From the NCBI GenBank assembly GCA_963772965.1, contig CAVYZU010000004.1, positions 62,001 through 126,000 of the forward strand: a stretch of DNA of 64,000 nt. The letters are read 5' to 3'. Below, in pieces: positions 38,335 to 47,395 of the stretch. The position numbers and the translations under genes are program-made. Within the stretch, counting starts at the first letter, position 1, and each line of letters begins with the position of its first letter. Source of the DNA: AP-15 sp963772965. GTDB lineage: Bacteria > Pseudomonadota > Alphaproteobacteria > ATCC43930 > CGMCC-115725. The notes beneath the pieces are model-generated. The model saw nothing but the letters and a program-made list of their open reading frames with translations. It was not told where the DNA came from and did not search any database.

Positions 38335-38444
38335 GGAATTGCTTCGTCGCGTAACTCCTCGCAATGACCGGGATCTTCCGTCATTGAGAGCCCCTGGGGT
38401 CCGCGCTCGGCGTGGCCCGAGGATAAACTCCACGAAGCAATCCC
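38335..38444. repeat. 110-bp repeat with 13-bp terminal inverted repeats (MITE-like)
   Basis: The left end GGAATTGCTTCGT (38335-38347) and right end ACGAAGCAATCCC (38432-38444) are inverted copies with one mismatch. The inside contains CTCCTCGCAATGACCGGGA, common in alphaproteobacterial intergenic repeats. About 36 bases of the right half recur at 27007-27043. No coding capacity. Confidence 0.65.
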
Positions 38445-38528
38445 CGCGTTAGAGGGCATTAGGGCATTCACCCGATACCAGAGGGCTTTGTCGCAGTCGC
38501 GGACGTCGGCGACCTTGCGCCGGGCGAG

Positions 38529-38786
38529 ATGAAATTTGTCGCAGTCGACGGCGAGCGCAGAGTGCTCGCCAATGTCGATGGCGCATTCTTTGTGCTCAAG
38601 GATGTCTGCGGGCACCGCAACGCACCATTGTCGCGCGGCAAGCTCGATGGTTATGCGATCGAATGCCCGCTGCATTTCGCGCGCTTTGACGTGCGCACCG
38701 GCAAATTGCTCGACGGGCCGATATCGACCGACGTCCCGGCCTACGAGGTCATGGTAGCAGCCGACACCGTCTACGTCCGCCGCTAA
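38529..38786 (+). CDS. Rieske [2Fe-2S] ferredoxin-type protein
   Basis: From ATG 38529 the protein is 85 residues. All four cluster ligands are present: Cys27 and His29 (DVCGHRNAPLS) and Cys46 and His49 (ECPLHFARFD). Homology extends upstream of this ATG (EGFVAVADVGDLAPGEM), but the only in-frame codons before the TAG at 38460-38462 are ATT and ATA, so either a rare start is used or a base is wrong upstream. It would pass electrons to an oxygenase. No oxygenase subunit lies beside it, although an amidohydrolase precedes it. Confidence 0.8.
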   Translation: MKFVAVDGERRVLANVDGAFFVLKDVCGHRNAPLSRGKLDGYAIECPLHFARFDVRTGKLLDGPISTDVPAYEVMVAADTVYVRR

Positions 38787-38787
38787 T

Positions 38788-39757
38788 CTAGAACCAGCGA
38801 GCCTTGTCGACGAGGTTGCGCAATGGTTCTCCCGCGAGAAACCGCCGGCAATTATCTAAAATGATGTCGTAGCGGCGCTCGTCGAGATAGGGGCCGTAAC
38901 CGGCGGTATGCGGGGTGATCAATACCCCGGGAAGGGTCCATAATTTGTGGTCGGCGGGCAGCGGCTCCTGCTCGAACACGTCGAGACCGGCGCCGGCGAT
39001 TTCGCCCGCCTCGATCGCCGCGGCGAGGTCGTCGAGACGCGTCGTCAAGCCACGCCCGATATTGATAAAGAACGCGGTCTTTTTCATTTCCTGAAACCGC
39101 GCGCGGTTCATAAAGCCCTCGGTCTCGGGCGTGTGCGGCACCGTCAGGATCACGAAATCGGCTTGCGGCAAAAGCGCGTCGAGTTCGTCGCTGCGATGCA
39201 GTTCGGCGACACCCGGCGGGGCTTCGCGACGGCGCTCGTCGACGCCGATCACCCGCATGCCGAAAGCTGCGGAAAGGCGCGCGATCTCGCTGCCGATGCC
39301 GCCGACGCCGACGATCAGTGCGGTTGCCTCGGGCAGGTGGACGATCTCCTCATTCTGCTCCGGCTTCTTCCACTCGCGGCGCAATTGCTGCGGAATGTAG
39401 CGCTGCAGGCCGCGCGCGAAGGCCAGCACAAAGGCCATCACATGCGTGCCGATGTGGTCGTTGTAGATCTCGCGGAAATTGGTGATCTGGACGGGGTGCG
39501 CGATCAGTTCGGGATAGTAAAAGCCGGCGGGCGGGGCAGCCTGCGGCGCCTGCAGCCATTTGAGATGCCGCGCCTGGCGTAACAGCGCCGGCGGGATCGT
39601 GCCAAAGGCGGCTTCAGCGGTGGCGATCGCCCGCTCGGCCCGCCCTATATCCTCGGCGACGATGACATCGAGTTCAGGCAATGCCGCGGCGAGGCGAGCG
39701 CCCCATTCGCAGAGTCTTCTCACTCTGTGGCGGCAGCATCAAAAACTGCATCGGCAT
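38788..39757 (-). CDS. D-isomer-specific 2-hydroxyacid dehydrogenase (probable one-base frame break near the start)
   Basis: The uninterrupted frame is 38788-39723 (311 residues from a GTG). The Rossmann loop is ALIVGVGGIGSEIARLSAAF, catalytic Arg is in FFINIGRGLTTRL, Glu in GLDVFEQEPLP, and His in LITPHTAGYGP. A better start is ATG 39757 with GGAGAAC upstream: it gives MPMQFLMLPPQSEKT, and one extra C at about 39718 separates it from EWGARLAAALPELDV. The corrected protein is about 322 residues. It reduces or oxidises a 2-keto/2-hydroxy acid. Paralogue of the gene at 6468. Confidence 0.85.
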
Positions 39758-39968
39758 GGCCTTGTTCTCCGTTAGTTGATCGGCCCAGCATCGGGCCTGC
39801 TATCCGTCGCGGCAAGCGGATGTCAGACCTCTCGCGTCCTGACAAAGCCGGCCATCGGTCTCCTGCCCAGACTTCCCGGATCATCAGATATTTGTGCTAA
39901 AATGTGGATTTACCGCTCGGTAGGACATTGATTAGGAGGCGGAGCGGCGGCATGCGATCGAGGCTTCC

Positions 39969-41579
39969 TTGACCGAGGCGGCTGAGCAGGGTGGAATTGT
40001 CCTCGCGAACCTGCCCGCTGGGGTAACGGAACGTCGAGCAGCGGTGGCGTTGGGCCTTGCGCTCCTGGGCATTGCAGCCGCTGCGGCCCCTTTTGCGAGC
40101 CTGCAGCTTCCACGTAGCGACGCTTGGATACCGATCACCAACACGTATGTTTTTATCGCCGATCTCGTGACGTGGGCGTTTCTGATTTCTCAATTCGATA
40201 TCGTCCGCCGGCCAGCGCTGCTGGTCCTGGCGAGCGGTTATTTTTACACCGCGATGATGGCTGTTCCGCTGCTCCTTAGCTTTCCGGGGACATTCACGCC
40301 TAGCGGGCTTCTCGGCGCCGGCCCGCAGACCAACGGCTGGCTTTCGGCATTCTGGGTTTCCGGGTACCCGCTCGCAGCCATCGGCTATGCGGTGCTGAAG
40401 GATAGAGAGCCGGGAGCTCTTGTTTCCCATCGCTCTTCACGAACCGCCGTGGCAATGAGCGTCGCAGTTTCGATCGTGATCGTTATCGCATTGACCTGGC
40501 TCGCCACAGCCGCAGAACCGCATCTACCGAAGATTTTTTTGGACAGGAACCGAGCGACCGTCGGTATCCGCTGCGTTGGCGCGCTTCTATTGCTGCTGAA
40601 CGCCGTTGCCCTCCTCTTGCTGTGGTTGCGGCGACGATCGGTTATCGGTCTATGGCTGATGGTCGTTCTGTGCGGATCTATCGCGAATGCGTTCATCGGA
40701 TGGATACTTACTCCCGGCAGATTTAGCCTTGCATTTTATGCGGGCCGTTCTTTCCTTGTCGTCACCGCGACGGTAATGCTTATTGTCTTACTCACCGAGA
40801 CGATGACCCTCTATACGCGCTTGGCAGTCTCTATCTTGGCCCAGCGTCGCGAGCGCGAGAGTCGGATGATGACCATGGAAGCGATGGCGGCCGCCATCGC
40901 CCATGAGCTGAGGCAGCCGTTAGCCGCGGTGGCAGCCAATGCCAGCGCAGGGCTGCGCTGGCTCGATCGTCCGGTCCCGGATCTCTCCGAGACGCAAGCG
41001 ACCCTCCAACGAATCGTAAGAGATGGCCATCGTGCAGCTGAGGCACTCGCAAGCATCCGTTCGCTGTTCCGGGCAGCCAATCAAGAAAGAAGTCCGGTCT
41101 TCGTCAATTCGATTATCATCGAGGCCCTCGAGCTCCTGGCAGCCGAATTGCGGTCCGAACGCCTTCACGTGGTCACTGATCTGGCCGCGGACCTGCCAAT
41201 GGTGTCAGCCAGCAAAGGTCAGCTACAGCAGGTCTTACTGAACCTGGTCACGAATGCCGTGGAAGCCATGAGACCGATTACCGATCGCGCCCGCGTGCTC
41301 AAGGTCAGCTCTAGGTTCGTCAGCGGTCAGAGTGTTTTGATCGAGGTAGCCGATTCCGGGACGGGGATCGAACCGAAAAACGTCGACGGGCTCTTCGATG
41401 CATTCTTCACGACAAAACCCCGTGGCACGGGCATGGGCCTGGCGATCTGCCGCTCGATCGTCGAGGCCCACGGCGGACGATTATCGGCAGCGCCCAATGA
41501 GCCCCACGGCGCTGTATTTCGGTTCGCGCTGCCGGTCGAGAACGCGTTGTCGCCGCAATCGGTCACGTTGGCTTCCTAG
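39969..41579 (+). CDS. Membrane-bound sensor histidine kinase with MASE4-like sensor
   Basis: 536 residues starting at TTG 39969. The first 280 residues hold about eight membrane helices, including ALLVLASGYFYTAMMAVPLL, resembling the MASE4 sensor domain. The HisKA box is AAAIAHELRQPLAAVAANA with the phospho-accepting His near 311. The ATPase domain shows LLNLVTNAVEAM (N box), VADSGTGI (G1), FDAFFTTKPRGTGMGLAIC (F/G2). No response regulator gene is adjacent, so it is an orphan kinase in this window. The signal is unknown. Confidence 0.9.
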   Translation: MTEAAEQGGIVLANLPAGVTERRAAVALGLALLGIAAAAAPFASLQLPRSDAWIPITNTYVFIADLVTWAFLISQFDIVRRPALLVLASGYFYTAMMAVPLLLSFPGTFTPSGLLGAGPQTNGWLSAFWVSGYPLAAIGYAVLKDREPGALVSHRSSRTAVAMSVAVSIVIVIALTWLATAAEPHLPKIFLDRNRATVGIRCVGALLLLLNAVALLLLWLRRRSVIGLWLMVVLCGSIANAFIGWILTPGRFSLAFYAGRSFLVVTATVMLIVLLTETMTLYTRLAVSILAQRRERESRMMTMEAMAAAIAHELRQPLAAVAANASAGLRWLDRPVPDLSETQATLQRIVRDGHRAAEALASIRSLFRAANQERSPVFVNSIIIEALELLAAELRSERLHVVTDLAADLPMVSASKGQLQQVLLNLVTNAVEAMRPITDRARVLKVSSRFVSGQSVLIEVADSGTGIEPKNVDGLFDAFFTTKPRGTGMGLAICRSIVEAHGGRLSAAPNEPHGAVFRFALPVENALSPQSVTLAS

Positions 41580-41692
41580 CGAACCCGATGTTACCCACCG
41601 AAGGGTCACGGCAAAGCTGGTCTCGTCTCTCTCGACGCGTCGTCGCAAGACGGCCAAGATCGGGGGAGAAGGGCAGCGACAGCGGAGAGAAG

Positions 41693-42442
41693 ATGAACAT
41701 CAATCTGGCGGGGAAGAAGGCGGTGGTGGCCGGCGGCAGCCGCGGCATCGGGCGGGCGATCGCACTCATCTTTGCCGAGACCGGCGCCGATGTTTCGATC
41801 TGCGCCCGCGGCCCCGAGGCCTTGACCAAGGCGCGTGACGAAATCGCCCGGTACGGGCATCAGGCGCATGCTGCTACTTGCGATCTCGGCGATGCCGCGG
41901 CGGTCCCCCGCTATATCGAGGAAGCGGCGAGTGCGCTCGGCGGCATCGACATCCTGGTCAACAATGCCTCGGGGTTTGGCGCCAGCGACGACGAGGCCGG
42001 CTGGGAAAAAAGTATTTCGGTCGACCTGCTGGCGACGGTACGCGCGACACGCGCGGCCTTGCCCCACATCGAAAAATCCGAGGCGGGGTCGATCATCAAC
42101 ATTTCGTCGATCTCGGGCTTTCGCGCCTCGGTCCGCACCCCGCCTTATGGTGCCGTCAAAGCCGCGATCCTCGAATATACGCAGACATTGGCCGCCCAAC
42201 TGGCGCGGCAGCAGATTCGCGTCAACTGCATCGCTCCCGGCTCGATCGAATTTCCCGGCGGCACCTGGGAGCGCGCGAAGAACCGCAACCCGCCGCTCTA
42301 CGCCGCGATTCTGCGCAGTATTCCGTTTGGCAGGCTGGGCCGGCCGGAGGAAGTGGCGCGGGTCGCTCTGTTTCTCGCCTCGCCGCTGGCCGGATGGGTC
42401 ACCGGCCAGAACATCGCCGTCGATGGCGGCCAGATGCTGTGA
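41693..42442 (+). CDS. Short-chain dehydrogenase/reductase (SDR)
   Basis: A 249-residue classical SDR. The cofactor loop is AGGSRGIGRAIA at residues 13-24, followed by SICARG, whose Arg favours NADP. ILVNNASGFGA is the NNAG variant, the catalytic Ser is in INISSISGFRA, and YGAVK supplies Tyr and Lys. The C-terminus VTGQNIAVDGGQML is typical. ATG 41693 has GGAGAGAAG upstream; the frame is open about 100 bases further but without homology. The gap to hisI is 8 bases, so the two are probably co-transcribed. Confidence 0.92.
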   Translation: MNINLAGKKAVVAGGSRGIGRAIALIFAETGADVSICARGPEALTKARDEIARYGHQAHAATCDLGDAAAVPRYIEEAASALGGIDILVNNASGFGASDDEAGWEKSISVDLLATVRATRAALPHIEKSEAGSIINISSISGFRASVRTPPYGAVKAAILEYTQTLAAQLARQQIRVNCIAPGSIEFPGGTWERAKNRNPPLYAAILRSIPFGRLGRPEEVARVALFLASPLAGWVTGQNIAVDGGQML

Positions 42443-42450
42443 GCGGGCCG

Positions 42451-43074
42451 ATGACGGGGGAAGTGAGCGACGAGACCGGAGGGGACCATAGCCTCGATGA
42501 GGCGCTCGCTGCGATCACATTCGACCGCGACGGGCTGGTAGCGGCGGTTGCCCAGCAACACGACACCGGCGAGATCCTGATGATGGCATGGATGAACCGC
42601 GATGCAGTACGCGCGACTTTAGTCGAGGGGCGCGTTTGTTACTGGTCGCGGTCGCGGCACAAATTATGGCGAAAGGGCGAAACTTCCGGCCAGGTGCAAT
42701 GGCTGCGCGAGCTGCGCCTCGATTGTGACGGCGACACGATTTTGCTGCTTGTCGACCAGCAGGGCGTCGCCTGCCACACCGGACGGCGCAACTGCTTCTT
42801 CCGGGCTTGGCGCGAGGACGGGTGGCAGGTGATCGCCGATCCGACAATCAATCCCGAGACTTCTACCCGCCGGAGGCGCAGGCGGCCGAGCCTACTGCAA
42901 TGGCGGACACGCCAGATGCGTCTGCAGCTGGGCCATCATGTCGGCGTTGAAGACGCGATTGGCGCATTGCGTGTTGTACTGGTTGACCAGCGCATTGTAC
43001 CGAGTAGTCGCCTGGTCCGCCGCGCCGACGACCGGTCCGATCGAGTCCTTGTAAGCCTGGTCGCGCTGCGCTAG
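42451..43074 (+). CDS. hisI: Phosphoribosyl-AMP cyclohydrolase, C-terminus frame-shifted
   Basis: Third step of histidine biosynthesis. The core (residues about 20-135) is complete: MMAWMNRDAVRATL, YWSRSRHKLWRKGETSG, LDCDGDTILLLVDQ with metal-binding Asp residues, and GVACHTGRRNCFF with the zinc Cys. After VIADPTINPE the open frame becomes Arg-rich and runs over the next gene to 43074. A second frame gives FYPPEAQAAEPTAMADT and stops at 42950, which looks like the natural tail, so one base is probably missing near 42863. The enzyme core should be active either way. No other his genes are in the window. Confidence 0.88.
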   Translation: MTGEVSDETGGDHSLDEALAAITFDRDGLVAAVAQQHDTGEILMMAWMNRDAVRATLVEGRVCYWSRSRHKLWRKGETSGQVQWLRELRLDCDGDTILLLVDQQGVACHTGRRNCFFRAWREDGWQVIADPTINPETSTRRRRRRPSLLQWRTRQMRLQLGHHVGVEDAIGALRVVLVDQRIVPSSRLVRRADDRSDRVLVSLVALR

Positions 43075-43359
43075 CAGCGCCTTGTATTGCGCTTCCGCCT
43101 CCGCGTTGTTGACATCAAGATGCTGTCGCGACTGCAACAGCTGGGCGTCGAGGTCGGCGACACGCTGGCGGTCGGCCGCCAAAGCCTGGGTTTTGGCTGA
43201 CATGTCGGCCGACAAAGTGGCGATCCCCTGCTGCTGACACAAACAAGCCGTGATCTGGGCCGGATCGCTCGACATCTGCGCTCGCGCTGGCCCCTGACAC
43301 GCGAACGCGAGTGCCAATCCAGCCAGGGCTATACGCCCAGCGCCAAAATACCCCCCCAT
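42892..43359 (-). CDS. Secreted coiled-coil protein, function unknown
   Basis: A 155-residue protein with a signal peptide (RIALAGLALAFACQGPARA). The mature part has two cysteines close together (ITACLCQQQG), a helical, Gln/Ala-rich segment (KTQALAADRQRVADLDAQLL ... AEAQYKALLAQRDQAYKDS) likely to form a coiled coil, and a C-terminal pair of cysteines (YNTQCANRVF, HLACPPLQ). I do not recognise a named family. It is convergent with hisI, overlapping its shifted tail. Confidence 0.65.
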   Translation of the reverse strand: MGGYFGAGRIALAGLALAFACQGPARAQMSSDPAQITACLCQQQGIATLSADMSAKTQALAADRQRVADLDAQLLQSRQHLDVNNAEAEAQYKALLAQRDQAYKDSIGPVVGAADQATTRYNALVNQYNTQCANRVFNADMMAQLQTHLACPPLQ

Positions 43360-43406
43360 CGTCCCCCCTTGCCTTCAGCGATTACCCCGTGAAAACCAGC
43401 CGATGT

Positions 43407-44159
43407 TTAGTACCCTGTTGATCCGCGCGTCGAGCCCCCGCCAGCGTCGTGCGCTGTGCTTTCCGCCAATTCGCGCATCGAGTTTGCTGCGCGGTGGCCA
43501 AGCTCCTCGGCTTTTTCCAAGATATCGTCACGCGCCTGGGTCACAATCTCGCGCTCACGCCGGCTGGTCGGTAGCCATATCGCCAGTGCCGCACCGACAG
43601 CGATCCCCAAGCCCCCCATCCACCAACGACTCTGCCCCGCGGCTTCGATCATCCGGCCGCCGGCCTCACGAACGCGCTGGGTCGAATCGCCTGGATGCGT
43701 GATCAGTTCACCCGCCTGCCCAATCACTGCACCACCCTTGTCGTAAACGGTATGCAACGCCCCTTGGGTCGCGCTCGCCACTTGATGAATCCAGCCCTCG
43801 CTGTTTTCGGAGCGGATCGTCTCACCGGCAGACAGCGCCGCCATGTTATCTGTGCGGTGCGCCGGTTCATCGGCGCGGTCCGGCATCCACTTGTCAAGAA
43901 GCCCGGTATTTTCGGCGACCAGCCAAGCGACACCCAAACCCAGCAATGCTAACGCCACCGGATCGGCGCGAACGCCGCCGCCCAGTTCGATCCCGTCGGA
44001 CCGGCCCAGAAAACCGTTGAGCATGTCTACTCCTTGATGCATCAGACGCGGCGGCGCCAATTCGGCCGCGAGCGCGTCGGTTGTTGTCGAAAGTCGGGCG
44101 CGGGTGCGTGCGATCTCGATCTCGATCTCATCCATCGAGCGGTCGGATTCGGATGTCAT
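43407..44159 (-). CDS. DUF3618-domain membrane protein
   Basis: A 250-residue protein. The N-terminal DUF3618 segment is DEIEIEIARTRARLSTTTDAL, a short amphipathic helix common before membrane helices. There is a membrane helix near residue 75 (PVALALLGLGVAWLVAENTG) and another near 190 (WWMGGLGIAVGAALAIWLP), separated by a soluble helical region. The C-terminus is Ala/Gly-rich. It overlaps the upstream holin-like gene by 4 bases (ATGA), so it is the last of a three-gene operon. Proteins of this kind are linked to envelope stress but not biochemically defined. Confidence 0.8.
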   Translation of the reverse strand: MTSESDRSMDEIEIEIARTRARLSTTTDALAAELAPPRLMHQGVDMLNGFLGRSDGIELGGGVRADPVALALLGLGVAWLVAENTGLLDKWMPDRADEPAHRTDNMAALSAGETIRSENSEGWIHQVASATQGALHTVYDKGGAVIGQAGELITHPGDSTQRVREAGGRMIEAAGQSRWWMGGLGIAVGAALAIWLPTSRREREIVTQARDDILEKAEELGHRAANSMRELAESTAHDAGGGSTRGSTGY

Positions 44160-44620
44160 GACACGCGCTCCTTGATCCACGCTGCGTCCTCCCGCAGCGT
44201 GTTGATTGTCCGGCTCGGGACGAGGCCCTGAGCGCCCAGCCAACGCTTGCCAAGGATCAGCAACACAGCGGCGACCAGAAGCACCACCACGCCAATGATC
44301 AGCGCCGCGAGCCATGGCCGCAGCACCGTGGACAACCCGAGAACCGCTGCCGCCAAGAGGACAAGCCAAGCGCTAAAGGCAAGTAGGCCGCCGGCTGCGA
44401 CCATGGCGCTACCGCGGCCGAGCCGCCCCGCCTTCTCGCCCAGCTCGCGCTTGAACAACTCGATTTCGAGTTTGAACAGCCTGCCGAGATCTTCGGTCAG
44501 ATCGGTGAACAAAGCGCCGATTGGGCGATCGCGACCGGACCGGAAAGGGGGCTCCTCACGCCCGACAAAATCGTCCGGTGGGCTCACGACAGCTCCCGTG
44601 CTTCCGTGGGTGGCGGCCAA
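44156..44620 (-). CDS. YqjE/phage-holin-superfamily membrane protein
   Basis: A 154-residue protein. The soluble N-terminus has a helix LFTDLTEDLGRLFKLEIELF and continues KRELGEKAGRLGRG, then two membrane helices (GGLLAFSAWLVLLAAAVLGL and LAALIIGVVVLLVAAVLLIL) and a short tail. This is the pattern of YqjE and Actinobacterial holin-X-like proteins. It sits in the middle of an operon with DUF3618 and an unknown membrane protein, matching the yqjD-yqjE arrangement of other proteobacteria. A phage origin is unlikely. Confidence 0.8.
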   Translation of the reverse strand: MAATHGSTGAVVSPPDDFVGREEPPFRSGRDRPIGALFTDLTEDLGRLFKLEIELFKRELGEKAGRLGRGSAMVAAGGLLAFSAWLVLLAAAVLGLSTVLRPWLAALIIGVVVLLVAAVLLILGKRWLGAQGLVPSRTINTLREDAAWIKERVS

Positions 44621-45111
44621 TCCACCAGCTGACCGTTTCCGCTGGCGCTCGACACCGCGGCGGAAACCGTGTTCTCCGTCGCCCGCCGCATCTCAGCCTG
44701 AGAAGGTTCCGGCTCGCGCAATGCCGCCAGGAAGCGGCCGGCGATAAAGCCCAGCGCCACTGCTCCGGCGATAAACATCGTCGGCGACCGGCGGGCCAGA
44801 TATTCGACATCCGAAACCAATCCGCTCCAATTGCGCGAGCGGATCGCGTCGGCAACCGCCTCAACTTGTCGGGCTGTCGAATTGATATACTCCGCCACCG
44901 CCGGGCTTTGCGACTGCTCCAACGAGCGCCCGGCGGCCCGCACCGCCTCGGCGATGCTGCCAACTTGCGCCGAAGCGCGGGCTCTTTGTTCGTCTACTAC
45001 AGATAATGCCGCCGATTGGGCGGCGTCGGCAAGTTCGTTCAGGATCATCTTCGCCCGTCCCATATTCGGCTGCGCTTCGTCGTTTCGTGTCGATTCGGTC
45101 GGCCCAGCCAT
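44584..45111 (-). CDS. Membrane-anchored helical protein, first gene of the stress operon
   Basis: A 175-residue protein from ATG 45111. Most is amphipathic helix (KMILNELADAAQSAALSVVD, VGSIAEAVRAAGRSLEQSQS, ARQVEAVADAIRSRN), followed by one membrane helix with glycine packing (TMFIAGAVALGFIAGRFLAAL). This resembles YqjD/DUF883-type ribosome- or membrane-associated proteins in layout. It overlaps the next gene by about 37 bases, indicating tight coupling. The cytoplasmic region is likely the long N-terminal part. Confidence 0.65.
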   Translation of the reverse strand: MAGPTESTRNDEAQPNMGRAKMILNELADAAQSAALSVVDEQRARASAQVGSIAEAVRAAGRSLEQSQSPAVAEYINSTARQVEAVADAIRSRNWSGLVSDVEYLARRSPTMFIAGAVALGFIAGRFLAALREPEPSQAEMRRATENTVSAAVSSASGNGQLVDWPPPTEARELS

Positions 45112-45364
45112 GGTGATCGCTCCCGCGGGTTGCGCTACCGTCCCTTTTAGCAAAAAGGCGATAGCCGCGCTTCATCCGTGATTGCCATTAAAACAACTGC
45201 ATGCACGCAGCGGTTCCGACGCTGGTGGGCGAATGGAGTGTCATACAGCGTCATTCCGGAGCGCTGCCAATACTTTGCCATAAAGAAGCAGTTGGACGGG
45301 ACGCGTCCCAAAGATTAGGGCGAAGCAACGAAGGTGAAGTTCAGCATCGATATGGCGACCGGCA

Positions 45365-47395
45365 ATGCCTGACCCGCGGCTGCGTGCAGATCCCGCCGAC
45401 CGACCGCAACCGCCGCGCGAAGGTCGTTCGCGAAAGCCAGCGCCGAGCCGCCCGGGCCGGAAGCCGTCCTGGCGACGTGCATTCGTGCGGCTCGTTGCCC
45501 TGATATTGCTGTGGCTGCTGGTCATAGGCGGCGGCGTTATCGGCTATTTTGCGCTGACCCTGCCTGACACCAGCCAGTTGGCGCAATCGCAGCGGCGGCC
45601 GAGTGTGACGATCCTCGCCGCCGATCGGAGCCTGCTCGCGACCTATGGCGATTTGTTCGGCCGGCCGCTGACTTTGCGGGAGATGTCACCCTATCTGCCG
45701 CAGGCGGTGATCGCGACCGAGGACCGGCGTTTTTTTCATCATTTCGGGATCGATCCGATCGGCTTGATGCGAGCGGCGATCGCCGATCTCAGCGCCGGGC
45801 GCGTCGTCGAAGGCGGCAGCACGATCACCCAGCAGCTTGCCAAGAATCTGTTCCTGACCTCGGAGCGCAGCTTTGCCCGAAAGGCCCGTGAGACCTTGCT
45901 CGCCTTGTGGCTCGAGCACAGATTTACCAAGGATCAGATCCTCGAAATCTATCTGAACCGGGTGTATCTCGGCGCCGGCACTTATGGTGTCGATGCCGCA
46001 GCGCATCGCTATTTTGGCGAGTTGGCTTCGCGGCTCGATCTCTACCAGAGCGCGATGATCGCCGGTCTGCTGAAGGCGCCGGCCCGCTTCAATCCCACCC
46101 GTGACCGTGACCTCGCGGCGGCGCGGACCGCGCAAGTCCTCGATAACATGGTCGAAGCCGGTTATATTAGCGCGAGCGAAGCCAGAGCCGCCAGCCGTGA
46201 ACAGAGCGAGCTCGGCGCGATTGCGGCCGCCCGCCCGGGGAACCGCTATTTTGCCGATTGGGTCGCGGCACAGCTGGCCGATTTTGTCGGCCCGAACAGC
46301 CGTGACCTGACCGTCGTCACCACCTTTGATCCGCTGATGCAGGCCGAGGCGGAAGCAGCTATTGCCGAGACCCTTGCCCGAGACGGTGCTCGCGACGCGG
46401 TGAGCCAGGGTGCGCTCGTTGCGATGTCGCCCGACGGTGCAGTACGGGCGATGGTCGGCGGGCGCAATTACGATGCGAGCCAGTTCAACCGCGCGACCCA
46501 GGCCCAGCGTCAGCCGGGATCGGCGTTCAAGCCGTTTGTCTATCTCGCCGGGCTGGAGGCGGGGCTGCGCCCCTCCGACCATTTTATCGACGGTCCGATC
46601 CAGATCGGCAGCTGGCGCCCGCGCGATTATGGTAATCGCTACGCGGGCGACATGACCCTCGCCGAGGCGCTGGCGCAATCGATCAATACGATCGCGGTGC
46701 AGGTCGCGATGCGCGCGGGGATCGACAACGTCGTGGCCGCGGCGCACCGGCTCGGCATCACGACCCCATTGACGCGAGATGCGAGCATCGCGCTCGGCAC
46801 CGACGACGTGAACCTGCTGGAACTGACCGCCGCCTACGCGCCCTTCGCCAATGGCGGCATCGGGGTGTGGGCCTATGGCATCGCCGAAATCCGCGACAGC
46901 GCTGGAAATGTGTTGTTCCGCCGCAGCGGTTCCGGGCCGGGGCGGGTCGCCAGTCCGGAAATGGTCGGCGAGATGAATAGCATGCTCGCAGGGGTCATCG
47001 ACCATGGCACGGGGCGCAGCGCCCGGTTGCCGCGGCCGGCTGCCGGCAAGACCGGCACCACCCAAGATTACCGCGACGCCTGGTTCATTGGTTATACCGC
47101 CGATCTCGTCGCTGGGGTGTGGTTCGGCAACGACAACAACGCGCCGATGAACAAGGTCGCCGGCGGGTCGCTGCCCGCCCAAACCTGGCGCACCTTCATG
47201 CTGGCAGCGACCCGTTCGATGCCTATCCGTCCGCTGCCGAGCGCCCCGCCGCCCACCGGCATCGCCGCTGTCGCCGCTCCGGTCCGCGGCTTCTTTGAAG
47301 GCCTGCTCGGGTTGTTCCGACCGTCACCCCCGCCGGCGCCAGAACCCGCCCCGACCCAACTCTACCACCCGTCAAACCTGACCTTGACTCGCTGA
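45365..47395 (+). CDS. Class A penicillin-binding protein (PBP1A family)
   Basis: A 676-residue bifunctional peptidoglycan synthase. One membrane helix near residues 40-60 is followed by the GT51 glycosyltransferase domain (IATEDRRFFHHFGIDP, EGGSTITQQLAKNLFL, LEIYLNRVYLGAGTYG). The transpeptidase domain carries the SxxK serine in QPGSAFKPFVYLAG, the SxN motif in AQSINTIAVQ, and the KTG motif in AGKTGTTQDYRDAWFIG. The frame is intact over 2 kb. A Pro-rich tail ends the protein. It acts at the outer face of the inner membrane. Confidence 0.93.
   Translation: MPDPRLRADPADRPQPPREGRSRKPAPSRPGRKPSWRRAFVRLVALILLWLLVIGGGVIGYFALTLPDTSQLAQSQRRPSVTILAADRSLLATYGDLFGRPLTLREMSPYLPQAVIATEDRRFFHHFGIDPIGLMRAAIADLSAGRVVEGGSTITQQLAKNLFLTSERSFARKARETLLALWLEHRFTKDQILEIYLNRVYLGAGTYGVDAAAHRYFGELASRLDLYQSAMIAGLLKAPARFNPTRDRDLAAARTAQVLDNMVEAGYISASEARAASREQSELGAIAAARPGNRYFADWVAAQLADFVGPNSRDLTVVTTFDPLMQAEAEAAIAETLARDGARDAVSQGALVAMSPDGAVRAMVGGRNYDASQFNRATQAQRQPGSAFKPFVYLAGLEAGLRPSDHFIDGPIQIGSWRPRDYGNRYAGDMTLAEALAQSINTIAVQVAMRAGIDNVVAAAHRLGITTPLTRDASIALGTDDVNLLELTAAYAPFANGGIGVWAYGIAEIRDSAGNVLFRRSGSGPGRVASPEMVGEMNSMLAGVIDHGTGRSARLPRPAAGKTGTTQDYRDAWFIGYTADLVAGVWFGNDNNAPMNKVAGGSLPAQTWRTFMLAATRSMPIRPLPSAPPPTGIAAVAAPVRGFFEGLLGLFRPSPPPAPEPAPTQLYHPSNLTLTR

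Noticed and set aside
44156..44620. Holin-like protein considered as a prophage marker.
   Set aside because: It lies in a cellular stress-type operon and no phage structural or lysis gene is nearby.
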